Assembly (NCBI GenBank): GCA_014773175.1
Contig: VXCM01003155.1
Coordinates: 87,444-151,443 of the forward strand
From: Lucifuga dentata
Taxonomy: Eukaryota; Chordata; Actinopteri; Ophidiiformes; Bythitidae
Direction of reading: 5' to 3'
Length of the DNA: 64,000 nucleotides
A program made the position numbers and the translations under genes. Below are positions 46,524-57,224 of this stretch, piece by piece (position 1 is the first letter of the stretch; the number at the start of each line of letters is the position of its first letter). The notes under the pieces were generated by a model. It was not told the DNA's origin, did no database searches, and worked only from the letters and a program-made list of their open reading frames with translations.

Positions 46524-49127
46524 AGTGTGTGACAGCTTCGAACTTCTGAACACTCCCACCAGGCTGTCCCTGTGCGTGTGTGTGCGTGTGTGTGTGCGTG
46601 TGTGTGTGTGTGTGTGCGTGTGTTGTATCACGCCTCCAAAACGTGATCCACACTGAGTTCTTGCTTGTGGTTGAGTTTGCAGCAGAACTGAGTCTGAGTC
46701 ATAATGAAGGAAACAAGGAAACTCTATACAAGGAAGTATAAGGAAACTCTGTGAATACAAATATATTCAAAGAAACTTGTGCGGAAAAATAGTAAAGTAA
46801 AAGTCATCACAAAAACTACTGAGGGGTTAAACTGTTATAAACTATTATAAATTAGCAATAAGTCATAGATAACTTTGGGTGCACAAGATATATGTTATAT
46901 GAACATCTTGCTCTGGTGCCACATATTTCATAGAATGTATTTATCTGAAATACACTGATAAAACTTTTTTTTTTTTTTTTTNTTTTTTTTTTTTTTGTAT
47001 GTACAGTGGTATTTATTTTACTTCACAAGTTTTTTCGGAGAAAATATCTATAACTACTGAACTCTGACATAATACTTTATATGCTTTACTGCAGGAAATC
47101 TCACAATTTAGAATCTTAAACCTCAATTTAAATGCCAGAAATGAAATAAAATACTCCAAATAAATGTATTTATGAACTGAATGTTTGTGCCTATAAATTT
47201 ATATACTGTACTTGTTCACCAAATTTATCATATTATTGTTTATTATATCATTACTATATTTTCAACTTATATCAAACCATAACCATGACAAACTGCAAAG
47301 GCTTATATTGGCTTTTTGCAACTTTTAACATTGGAAAAACTACCCTGCTAGTTAGCATTAGCGATTGCAAAATCAGCACCAAACAAGCAATAAACTTTAA
47401 TGTTAGATAATAGATGTGATAATAATTTGTTCACACAAGATAATAACTTATGTACACAAGATTTAATAATTACTGTAATGGAAGAAGCCTTTATTTTAAC
47501 ATAATTACATGGAACTGCACATAGAACCTGCAGACTTTGTGACAAAGCCATTACAATGTGGATATAACCAAGTAATATCCATTAATAAAGGATCGTGGAT
47601 TTGCAGAGGATATACATCAGTCACCTTACAAACCAAAATTTGTTTTCATTAATGACTTACTGATCTAAAATGCTTTAATGCATGATTTATTAATCGTTAA
47701 AAAAGCCATTAGTTACAATTTATAAAGCCTATAAATTTATAAAGTATGACACAATAGGAGTTGGTAGATTTATGCTTGCATTGGCTTTTTAATTAATGAC
47801 CTGACCTGGCATAAATTTTGTAATGGATTAGAAGCACGTCCTTACCAATGTCAAGGTAATATGAATTGTCCCTACCAAATTTAAGTTTTAAAGTTTCTTT
47901 TATGTTACACTAACCATTGTTGACCATCTTCTCTGCTGACAAGAAACACAAAATTAACACATTTTCACCATTTGCATTTGTGTAGTGATCCATGAAGTGA
48001 TCCGGGTGATCACTATAGCTTTGTAAGAGGAAGTGTGTCCTCATTAGGGACTGTAGAGAAAATAAAAAAAACAAAACAAAACATTATCTCTATACAAATA
48101 CTTTCACTTGCTGGCACAGAACTTTTTTTTTTTCAAGGACAATCCCAGCATCATGCTGCATGAACCATTTTTCCATTTATTTAATCCATTTGGGCAGAAA
48201 CTGCATTTTTGCGAAAAATCTATATAATTTGTTTTTGCTATAATAACTTCTGAGGCTTTTATCCAGCTTAAACATAACCTGATATGTCTTCATCTACTGG
48301 TCTTGTTCAAGCTCGTAAATACGTCAGTTGTTGGAGGACATTTGTTGACCAGGATGTGTTCATATATGGTAGATAATGGGAAAGGAAATCTAGAAGGGGA
48401 ACCTGCGGTGTGCTGATGTGGGCTTTTGGTTTGTGGATGTGTGATTGTGTGTGTGTGTGTGTGTGTGTGCATATACAGTATGTGCAATGTGAGAAGCTGT
48501 AGTGATGAGAATTCAGGAACACATAGGAACAGAAAGTGATTACTCTGCACAAAACTAAATATCCACTGAGTAGATTCCAATATTTTAATAGTTTTTGTTC
48601 TGCCTTTGGAGTTAAGTGTGTTCATTTAGCTTCATTTGTAGGTTTTGAATTAGTGTAACCATATTTGTTTTTTTGCAGTTAAGCTCCTTTCACGGCCGCT
48701 GAATTATATGAAAACCTTAAGCTTTGTTATTGTACTTTTGGTCTTTTTGTCGTTTTTAAAGCAACTTTCTTACAAAGTGGTTCTCAATGTGGCCTGGATT
48801 TTTTAAAATATAAAACCAGGAAAATTAAACTGGAATAAAATCCCTCCGACACCACTGGAAAAACTAAGATTATGATGAAAAATAAATAACTGCAACATAC
48901 CTAAATTAGAGCTTTTCATACTAGGCTTTGAATTTATCAATTCGCCCTTGTATTGTAAAAAATATTTTTTCAGACTATGAATAAATATGCAAGAAATGTT
49001 TCATAACAAAGAAATCAAATTGTTAAAATAGTGCTACAAACTATAACTTAAAAGGTACTTTAAAATACTACTACTATACAATATAACACATATATTACAA
49101 ATGTAGGCCCTCATGGTAAAATAGATA
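46524..49127. other. Intergenic DNA between divergent olfactomedin genes, left part
   Basis: AT-rich with a GT repeat (46,568-46,622), a poly-T run with N (46,966-46,996) and a second GT repeat (48,449-48,469). Nothing coding or recognisable seen. Confidence 0.5.
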
Positions 49128-49331
49128 TTGCTTCTTCTTCTTCTTCTTCTTTTCCTTTCGGCTTTCCCTTCAGGGGTCACCACAGCGAATCATCTGCCTC
49201 CATCTAACCCTATCCTCTGCCTCCTCTTCTCTCACACCAACTAACTTCATGTCCTCTTTCACTACATCCATAAATCTCCTCTTTGGTCTTCCTCTAGGCC
49301 TCCTGCCTGGCAGTTCCAACCTCAGCATCCT
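49128..49331 (-). mobile_element. RTE-type LINE 3' terminus
   Basis: The minus strand encodes RMLRLELPGRRPRGRPKRRF, then MDVVKEDMKLVGVREEEAED and RVRWRQMIRCGDP, followed by a stop. This is the characteristic C-terminus of RTE-clade reverse transcriptases. It ends in a (GAA)n tail, the usual RTE 3' end. The element runs upstream into the assembly gap, so its length is unknown. Confidence 0.8.
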
Positions 49332-50018
49332 NNNNNNNNNNNNNNNNNNNNNNNNNNNNNNNNNNNNNNNNNNNNNNNNNNNNNNNNNNNNNNNNNNNNN
49401 NNNNNNNNNNNNNNNNNNNNNNNNNNNNNNNNNNNNNNNNNNNNNNNNNNNNNNNNNNNNNNNNNNNNNNNNNNNNNNNNNNNNNNNNNNNNNNNNNNNN
49501 NNNNNNNNNNNNNNNNNNNNNNNNNNNNNNNNNNNNNNNNNNNNNNNNNNNNNNNNNNNNNNNNNNNNNNNNNNNNNNNNNNNNNNNNNNNNNNNNNNNN
49601 NNNNNNNNNNNNNNNNNNNNNNNNNNNNNNNNNNNNNNNNNNNNNNNNNNNNNNNNNNNNNNNNNNNNNNNNNNNNNNNNNNNNNNNNNNNNNNNNNNNN
49701 NNNNNNNNNNNNNNNNNNNNNNNNNNNNNNNNNNNNNNNNNNNNNNNNNNNNNNNNNNNNNNNNNNNNNNNNNNNNNNNNNNNNNNNNNNNNNNNNNNNN
49801 NNNNNNNNNNNNNNNNNNNNNNNNNNNNNNNNNNNNNNNNNNNNNNNNNNNNNNNNNNNNNNNNNNNNNNNNNNNNNNNNNNNNNNNNNNNNNNNNNNNN
49901 NNNNNNNNNNNNNNNNNNNNNNNNNNNNNNNNNNNNNNNNNNNNNNNNNNNNNNNNNNNNNNNNNNNNNNNNNNNNNNNNNNNNNNNNNNNNNNNNNNNN
50001 NNNNNNNNNNNNNNNNNN
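49332..50018. other. Assembly gap (N run, 687 bp)
   Basis: Unresolved bases inside or beside the RTE element, between the two divergent olfactomedin genes. A repeat too long for the assembly is the likely cause. Confidence 0.99.
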
Positions 50019-50234
50019 ACTGGTTATTACTGGTTATTACTGTCACTACTCCTCTGTGTGTTTTTGTCTTTGTGTTGTTGTTCAGGTGTTTAGCCCTCCT
50101 TGATAGAAATTGTTTGTTAGTTTTAAATAAAGTGTAATAGGTTGGTCAAGGAGGGCCGGTGAAGGTCACACACTCACACACATTCACCTACGCATTATAT
50201 ACAGTATTATCTGTCTGTAGCTAGATTAAATTGC

Positions 50235-50313
50235 ATGTGTATAAAAAATGGTTATGCCAATCTTGGCATACACCACAACTATATATGCAGACAGAAAAAA
50301 AAGAAAAAAAAAG
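50235..50313. repeat. Short duplicated segment, copy A
   Basis: Shares 'atggttatgcc', 'ggcat', 'ccaca', 'ctatata', 'gcagacaga' and a following A/G-rich tail with 51,538-51,624. Contains a small inverted repeat (TATGCCAA tc TTGGCATA). It is about 300 bp upstream of the plus-strand olfactomedin start. Confidence 0.6.
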
Positions 50314-50500
50314 GAAATCGCTGCAGGATATTGTGAAGGACGAAAAAACCTGGCAAATTCCTGTGCTGACTATGCATCCTCTTGTGAAACTCCATATTTT
50401 CAAATTTTTAAACTTTCACATCCACATCACAGGATGAGTCACTCAACACAGATCCAAGAAGTGACAAAACAAACTGTGTGTGTTTCTGTGAGTGTATGAG

Positions 50501-50501
<1 letters not shown>

Positions 50502-50533
<32 letters not shown>

Positions 50534-50541
50534 GGAGGAGG
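50502..50541. repeat. (GAG)n microsatellite
   Basis: Purine-rich array about 65 bp before the plus-strand olfactomedin start codon. Confidence 0.9.
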
Positions 50542-50606
50542 AGTTGATATGAGTACTGATAACTTTTCTCCTGGTCAGTTCTGTGTGCATTTCTCCAGCT
50601 GTGATC

Positions 50607-50636
50607 ATGTTGCTGCTACTGCTGCTTTTATCAACC
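50607..50636 (+). CDS. Plus-strand olfactomedin gene, exon 1
   Basis: Ten codons, MLLLLLLLST, with donor gtaagt in phase 0. This start was chosen because it gives a signal peptide and the correct phase. A GGA/GAG repeat sits about 65 nt upstream. Confidence 0.75.
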
Positions 50637-52420
50637 GTAAGTCATCTTTGATTTTCTGCTGTTTTTTTTTTTTTTTTTNTTTTTTTTTTTTTTTGTTTTG
50701 TTTTTTTTACAGAGAAAAGGGTGAAAATACAATTTGTATATGCAATAATGTGTGACGTTAGACTTATAGTCAAGCAAGTAGAAGTTAATCTACATCATGT
50801 TTCTTTGTTGTAGTGCAAGTAGCCTATTTTTCATCCATTACTACTTGGAAAGTGTTCATCTGCAAGAAACTAAACACTAAACACTGTTCATATTTGTGTG
50901 TGTGTGTGTGTGTGTGTGTGCGTGCGTGCGTGCGTGTGTGTGTGTGTGACTGCAGGGTGACAGCCAGGCTCAACGTGTCTTTGGCCATAAGAGTAATGGC
51001 TCATGCGTGTGTGAGGTGGACCCTAGCGCGTGGTCATTCCCCGCTGTGAAGTACGAGGCCGTGCTGCAGCACTTTCAGTCATGTGACGACTCACTGAACA
51101 ACCTTCAGACTCAGGTACGAACTCAACCACACCACCATCATTTTATAAAGCAGAGGGGAGTCTTGGTCCCTGTCCTGGAGTCTTTGGGCGGGGTTCATAA
51201 AGCATAGCAGCAGACTAACGTGTTGATAAGGACAAACTTATAACGCAACAATGTTCCCTCATTCATAAATGCTGTTATTATCAAATTTAGCATTAGCCTT
51301 GAAAGAGCAATACAGTACAGTACAGCGCAGTACAACACAACACAATACTTTGTCCAGCATGCTGAAAATTGGTCTTTAGTCTCACCACCAAAAAAAAAAA
51401 AAAAAAAAANAAAAAAAAAAAAAAAAAAAGAAAAAACACCACACGTACATCAAATTCAGCAGTGCAACATTCAACATAAAACACAAAACTCAAAAGCAGA
51501 TACACAGGAACAAATCAGCATGGTTGCTTTTTTCTGCATATATATACAAAATGGTTTATGCCGACTGTGGCATTAACCACAGCTATATACGCAGACAGAT
51601 GGGGGGAAAAAAAGAAAAAAAAAAGTATGGTTGCTTTTATAGGATATGAACATTAGTGGAGTTTATTAAGGAGGCCTATTGCGTTTGGAATAAAAGGTGT
51701 TTTGTAAATTGATTTAGAGGCCCTATAGTTCCCTATAGTTTCCTTACTTGGACACAGTGCACTTCATAAATAAGCTTCAGTTATTAGATTTTTTTGTGTC
51801 TTTGTCCTTACAGGTTAAGTTGTCCAACCAGCATCTTCCTCAGATCCAGGCTTTGGTTGTCAATGTGACGGCCCGGCTGGAGCCTTTTCAGTACCTGAAA
51901 CATAAGGGTCTGTACTCGGCTTTGGATCTACGCCTGCTGGGTGAAGAGCTCAGCCAGCTGGAGACAGACATCAGCGCCATCCACATGCAGAGGCAGAACA
52001 CCCAAACACAGAGACTCACCAAGGAGGTACGGCAGAGCACGTAGTGAAGACAACAAAATGATCACAATAGGGAAACAATATGATACAACAACAAATATCA
52101 TGATATAAATAAGAATACAACTACATAAGATTAGACAATGATGCATGAAATAGCTGGCAATTTCATGCTAAGAGCATAAAACACAAATAATATTAATGTC
52201 AGTGGAACATACTGAAAACATTGAGGAAAATAGAATGAAAACCTGTAAATGTATGTGAAATGTATATGCACAACATTATCTGGAAATATATCAACAACAT
52301 ACTGTATATGTCATGTTAATATATGACTAATATATGAGGGTAGGAAAAAACACAAATGAATCATTTTATATGTTTTAATGTTGAATTTAGAGCCAAGCTT
52401 TGTTGAACCATTTGTGTCCA

Positions 52421-52474
<54 letters not shown>

Positions 52475-52633
52475 ATGTGTCAGGTAAGTAAACTGCGCAA
52501 AGATGTAGACAGAATGCAAACAATGGACACAATTAACATGAAGACCGTCAAAGAGAAACTACGGTACCTGAAGAACACGGCTGAGTCCTGCAAGTCAATT
52601 CCTACTGACTTCAGAGGTATGTACACTGTGACC

Positions 52634-52690
<57 letters not shown>

Positions 52691-54188
52691 TGAACAAGAG
52701 AAAAACAAGACAAATGTAATATATGTATTAATACTTATTAAAGTTCACAAAACATCCCAATTTTTGACAAAAAAGGTATGCTCAAAGGAGAAAAAAATCA
52801 TATTTGGTCATTATTTTAATGTTTTAATATTAAATTCAGCTTCATTCCATATGCTACTGTGGGTTATAAATATATCTGACAGAAGCAATGGAAATGGAAG
52901 TGGTTTAATTCATTCATTCATTCATTCATTCATTCATGCAAATAATCACTAGATCCCAATAAGGATTCCAAAATTCACTTTACTTTTCTCTTTACTCATT
53001 ACAAGTGTTAGTATTTAAAAAACATAATTCACATTTTATACCAACTTTCACTTGTATTTGTATGGACATGATATCCATCCCCCCCCGCACTCCCCCCTAC
53101 TCCCCCGGGTGTCATATGAGGGGTTCCATAGTGGTTATGGCTGATTTAAAAAATGTCCACGCTTACTTCCTGTGAGTCAGGAAGTGAAAAACGATTTCTT
53201 TTGTCCATGTCATTAACTTTGTTCAGCCATCCAACTACGCCACCTCCAACCATCACTGCTGCAAATTAGCATATGAGATCCTTCTTAGGTGGTATAGGTG
53301 TCTAATTGCACAACCTTCTCATCAATTCTGCTGTTTCCAGGTCAACACCACTACTGCCTCAAAGGCCTGATTACCAACATCAGCGACCCCGTGGTGACAA
53401 AAATCAGCCCCTTTGGAAAGAATTACATCTCTGGATCATGGGGCAAACAGGCCCAGATGAACAGCAAGAGGCAGAAGAACAGCTACTGGATTCAGCCGCT
53501 GCTCAACAGCAACATCTTTGGCAACTCCCTGCGTGTCTACCAAACCTACGAGGACTTCATGGCTTCAATCAGGCACCAAGATTTTACTGTGGCTCCATCC
53601 AACACCCACAATAATGCCATTGATGGTCCCAGTGGCGTCCTGTATGGCGAAGCTCTTTACTATCACTGCTACCGCTCTGCTGATATCTGCCACTACAACC
53701 TGACCACCAACACTGTGACACGGGTGACGCTTCCCGGCACCGGCGTGGGCTTCAACAACAAGTTCCCGTATTGCTACTTTGATTGCCGCCTGAATAGCGA
53801 TGTGGACTTGGAGGCTGATGAGACTGGGCTGTGGGCTATCTACGCCACAGTCGGTAACCACGGTAATATTGTGGTGAGCCGGCTAATCTGGGACAATGAA
53901 GCTGGGACACTGAATGTCTCACAAACATGGGAGACGAGGCTGTTCAAGAAGGCAGCGAGCAACGCTTTCATGGTGTGCGGTGTGCTGTACGCCACACGTT
54001 ACGTGGATGAATACCACGAGGAGGTGTTCTACGCCTTTGACACGGCCACGGGGCGCGAGGACAACTCGCTGGTGCTGCCACTGGAGAAGGTCGCTAAAGG
54101 CGTGGCCAGTCTCAGCTACAACCCAACTGACAGGCAGATCTACATGTACAACGATGGATACTTACTGGCCTACCAAGCTGAGTTTTGA
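50607..54188 (+). CDS. Olfactomedin-4-like secreted glycoprotein, plus-strand copy
   Basis: Five exons: 50,607-50,636, 50,956-51,114, 51,814-52,026, 52,484-52,616 and 53,341-54,188. They total 1,383 nt, giving 460 residues plus TGA. The start MLLLLLLLST is a minimal hydrophobic signal peptide. Coiled-coil sequence follows to about residue 178, and the whole OLF domain (HYCLKGLITNISDPVV to the C-terminus) lies in one 848-nt exon, the layout I recall for mammalian OLFM4. OLF hallmarks: FGKNYISGSWGKQ, GVLYGEALYYHCYRS, ETGLWAIYAT, FMVCGVLYATRY, HEEVFYAFDTATG and YNDGYLLAY. Introns 1-4 have the same phases (0,0,0,1) as in the divergent minus-strand copy, so the two are clearly paralogues. A poly(A) signal AATAAA lies at 54,312. 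Confidence 0.93.
50956..51114 (+). CDS. Plus-strand olfactomedin gene, exon 2
   Basis: Encodes GDSQAQRVFGHKSNGSCVCE, then VDPSAWSFPAVKYEAVLQHF and QSCDDSLNNLQTQ; 53 codons. A GT/GC repeat ends 6 nt before the ctgcag acceptor. Confidence 0.9.
51538..51624. repeat. Short duplicated segment, copy B
   Basis: Second copy of the segment at 50,235, located in intron 2 of the plus-strand olfactomedin gene. Confidence 0.6.
51814..52026 (+). CDS. Plus-strand olfactomedin gene, exon 3
   Basis: 71 codons of heptad-like sequence, including VKLSNQHLPQIQALVVNVT and LRLLGEELSQLETDISAI. Phase 0 at both ends; acceptor ccttacag, donor gtacgg. Confidence 0.93.
52421..52473. repeat. (GT)n microsatellite
   Basis: About 26 GT units, ending about 10 nt before an exon. 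Confidence 0.95.
52484..52616 (+). CDS. Plus-strand olfactomedin gene, exon 4
   Basis: Encodes VSKLRKDVDRMQTMDTINMK, then TVKEKLRYLKNTAESC and KSIPTDFR, the end of the coiled coil. A GT repeat of about 54 bp ends some 10 nt before the acceptor, and a GT/GA repeat follows the donor. Confidence 0.92.
52636..52687. repeat. Compound (GT)n(GA)n microsatellite
   Basis: Begins 20 nt after a donor site. Confidence 0.95.
53341..54188 (+). CDS. Plus-strand olfactomedin gene, exon 5 (entire OLF domain)
   Basis: 282 codons without interruption, from GQHHYCLKG to LAYQAEF and TGA. It carries the cysteine near the domain start and the second within the FMVCGVLY block that pair in OLF domains, and the Asp of YNDGYLLAY that contributes to the calcium site in related proteins. 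Confidence 0.95.
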
Positions 54189-54311
54189 TACAAAATTGTT
54201 GCTGTTTATTTCTATTTAATTCTCTTTGCTTTTTTTACACAACAGCCTTGTTTGACACTCTTTATACCTAATACACTGAAATAGACATAAAATTTGAATC
54301 CGAAGCAAACA

Positions 54312-54317
54312 AATAAA
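54312..54317 (+). promoter_or_regulatory. Candidate poly(A) signal of the plus-strand olfactomedin gene
   Basis: AATAAA 124 nt after the stop codon, the first good hexamer downstream. Confidence 0.5.
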
Positions 54318-54660
54318 CACTTTGATAACATTAAAGGAGGAAGGAGAAAGTCCACAGCAAGATATGAAGTAATAACCATTGTGATGATAAAATTATGATT
54401 GTATGAAATTAGATCATGTTAGCGTTACAGCTACTCTATGCTGTTAACATCGGTATAGACACCCTTCAGAACTAAATGCTTAAATGCTTTGAATGCTTAA
54501 AAATGCTTTGAATGTAGTAAAACTGAATGCAGTGAAGCTGACAAATAAACAAAAAAGCTAATAATTTAAATAAAGTCTTAGAAAGATTATTTTCATTTTT
54601 TTTTTTTACAGTAAAGTATTCAGGCCCACCATATCCAAGCTCTNCCCCCAAACACACACT

Positions 54661-54691
<31 letters not shown>

Positions 54692-55677
54692 ACACATACA
54701 GATCTAGTTGAAAATGGCTGCTGTGCCAGGCTGTGTACTACTGGTTGCTAGGCAACCACAGTAATACAAAGAGTGTGTTTTCATTCAACCTCAGGGGTTT
54801 TAAAGGAAAACTAAATAAACTAACTATAACACAGCAGAGGGAAACTTTGGTGAGAAGCATGAAAGCTACATATATTTTAAAATGAGAAATAATGACCTGG
54901 CTGGAATAAATGCTTGGTTCTGTCTCTGCAGTTTAGGTAAATAAAGAACTTGACACTGTTTCAGCATTTCTGGTATACTCATAAGGTACAGCATAGATGG
55001 TGGTTTACAGATATTTGTCTCCAAAATGGATAAACAGTGACAAAACCTAATCATGGAATCTTTTTCAGGATACTTTTGCCTTCAAAACATCAGTAAGATC
55101 ACAAATTTATTCCATATTTGAGCTGTGTTTTGGTCAGCGGTTTAACATCATTAGATGTCCTGTACTTGTTTAGTTACAAGGGAGCAGCTTGTTGAAAGCA
55201 GGGCCGCCAACGGGGGGGGGGNGGGGCATCCAGGTCAGATGTCCTGGGCTCTGGACCAAGGGGGGCCCAAGAGAGCCCTCATGCTGTCAAATAATTTAAT
55301 AGGATATTTTGCCAAAAATGGTCATTTGTGAAAACTTATTTAGTACATGGGAGTCAAATAAAACCTGTAAGTTGCATTTCCATATTTTTCTTGGCAGAGA
55401 GCGATCTAAAATAATTTAATGTTCCCTGTTAAGAGGAAAATTGTTTGGTTTGCCAGCGCACAGTAAAGTTAAAAGTTTACCCCTCTCTTGCTGCCTGTAA
55501 ACTCTCAAAATGACTAGTCCACAAAAGTCAGGTGGTCAGCAAAAAAAAAACAAAAAACAAAGAGAAAATGAGAGCAGAGGTGGGGAGGAGGAGCATTATG
55601 TAAGCTAGCAGTAATAGCAATAGTAATAGTGGTAATATCTACTAGAATGTTTTTATTATTGACTCTGTAAGACTAGA
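54318..55677. other. Intergenic DNA downstream of the plus-strand olfactomedin gene
   Basis: Contains a CA repeat with N (54,645-54,685), the X-box-like motif, and a G-run with N at 55,222. No gene recognised. Confidence 0.5.
54744..54756. promoter_or_regulatory. RFX X-box-like motif
   Basis: GTTGCTAGGCAAC is a near-ideal inverted-repeat X-box of the kind bound by RFX factors. No ciliary gene is seen next to it; function is inferred from motif only. Confidence 0.35.
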
Positions 55678-56220
55678 GGGCTGTACCACGAAGCAAGGTT
55701 AGTGGGTTAGCGAGGTATGTTGAGCCTAAGGCCAGGGTTTTCAGTATCACGAAGGTGGCTCTCTTTTAACCTGACTGGATCACCATGGCAACTCATGCTG
55801 CAGACATAACCTGGNCACGAAGGTGGCTCTCTTTTAACCTGACTGGATCACCATGGCAACTCATGCTGCAGACATAACCTGGTCAGCACCAGGTTATGTT
55901 CAGAGTTTCAGCTTGAAATCGACTAAAAAGCTCCACCCTTTAATCAACTCTTTTGGAAATGGCGTCACCATTCTTTCCAGATCCGTTAGCTTTTCCTGAT
56001 GATGTTCTCAGATTCTTAGCTGAGGGAATACTAGCAATATGCAACCTGTCGAGCCAGACTGGACCGGAGCTGTGCACTTACAGTAGCGCAAATTTTATGC
56101 ATCATATATACATATAGTTTATACAGTTTGCACTACTGTAAGTGCATGGTTCGGGTCCGGTCCGGCTTGCCAAGTTTGCATAACGTATTCCCTCAGCTGA
56201 GAATCTGTAGCATATACAGT
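55678..56220. mobile_element. PIF/Harbinger-like remnant
   Basis: Begins GGGCTGTACCACGAAGCAAG and GGGTTAGCGAGGTA, a start I recall from fish Harbinger-type elements. A short open stretch from 55,960 reads MASPFFPDPLAFPDDV, resembling the DPLAFPD motif at the N-terminus of HARBI1-like transposases, but it is interrupted. The interior includes an inverted repeat (about 55,998-56,220) and a 66-bp assembly duplication around N at 55,815. Confidence 0.55.
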
Positions 56221-56297
56221 ATGTTTATGGTGTTCCTGGCCAGTTGCCTACACTCACTATAAAAGAAACCTTCTATAAAATCGCAGGTAACATACAT

Positions 56298-56430
56298 TAA
56301 TAGTTCACTATATTATGAATCAGTATTATGTTTACATTAATACTATACTATATTATTAATCAGTATGATGTTTACAATAATAGTATACTATATTATGAAT
56401 CAGTATGTTTAGCATTAATACTGTAGCTGC
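56298..56430. repeat. Tandem repeat, about 45-bp unit
   Basis: Roughly three units of the pattern 'ctatattatgaatcagtat' followed by 'gatgtttacattaata'. AT-rich. Confidence 0.6.
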
Positions 56431-57224
56431 TAGTAGATGACCAAATGCGAACACTCCGGTTTCAAAGATGTAGAGATGAGACAGTAAAGGCACTCAAGCA
56501 ATTCCAGTAGGAGGCAACACACAGAATACAGCTGGAGCAGACAACAGTTAACGACGGTAATGCTAGCAGCACCAAACCAGCTCCAGTTAGTACAGCCAGC
56601 AGCTCAGCAGGAAAAGAAAAAAACAGTCCCTCCAACAAAGAACTCAAAAATTAAAAAAAAAAAAAAAAAAAANAAAAAAAAAAAAAAAAAAAATTGCACA
56701 GGAAAAAATAAAACAAAAACAAACAAACAAATGTAGGAGGAGCGGCAACCAACAGCGTTCCTGTCCTAACATAGAAAAGGCCCCCACTTTCCTATTTAGA
56801 TTAGATGTAAAATATAATTTGTGACTGCTTTTGGAAGTGTTTAACCATGAAACTTTGACGTATTGGCCAATATACAGTTATTGTGCTTTTATTAATCTCA
56901 AACATTGATATTGACCAATACCTATATACTGATACACTGACACTGATATTGATTGGTGCTCTAGAAATTGAGAGGTGGCTCTGTACGTTGCGTTGGTTGA
57001 ATAATTTGATGTATAAGACATGTTTTTGCTCTTTCCTTTGCTTTACAGATTTGTGGTTATTACAGGGTGTGTTGTGACATCACAGTTGGTGGGGATGAGA
57101 CACTACATAGATATGTTGCAGCTCTGCTTTGTGTTTCTAATGATTAGACAAGGTTTATCCACATAACATACACCTGTAAAGCAAATAATCCAAGTGGATA
57201 CTAAGTTGACCTTTCTCAACACAG

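Noticed and set aside
49249..50103. Long open frames on both strands across the N run
   Set aside because: Almost all codons are N; only the RTE-like C-terminus on the minus strand before the gap is real.
50505..50541. Possible CRISPR-like or regularly spaced repeats
   Set aside because: Simple trinucleotide array; nothing in the window has repeat-spacer structure.
53565..53861. Minus-strand frame inside the OLF exon
   Set aside because: Shadow of the plus-strand coding exon.
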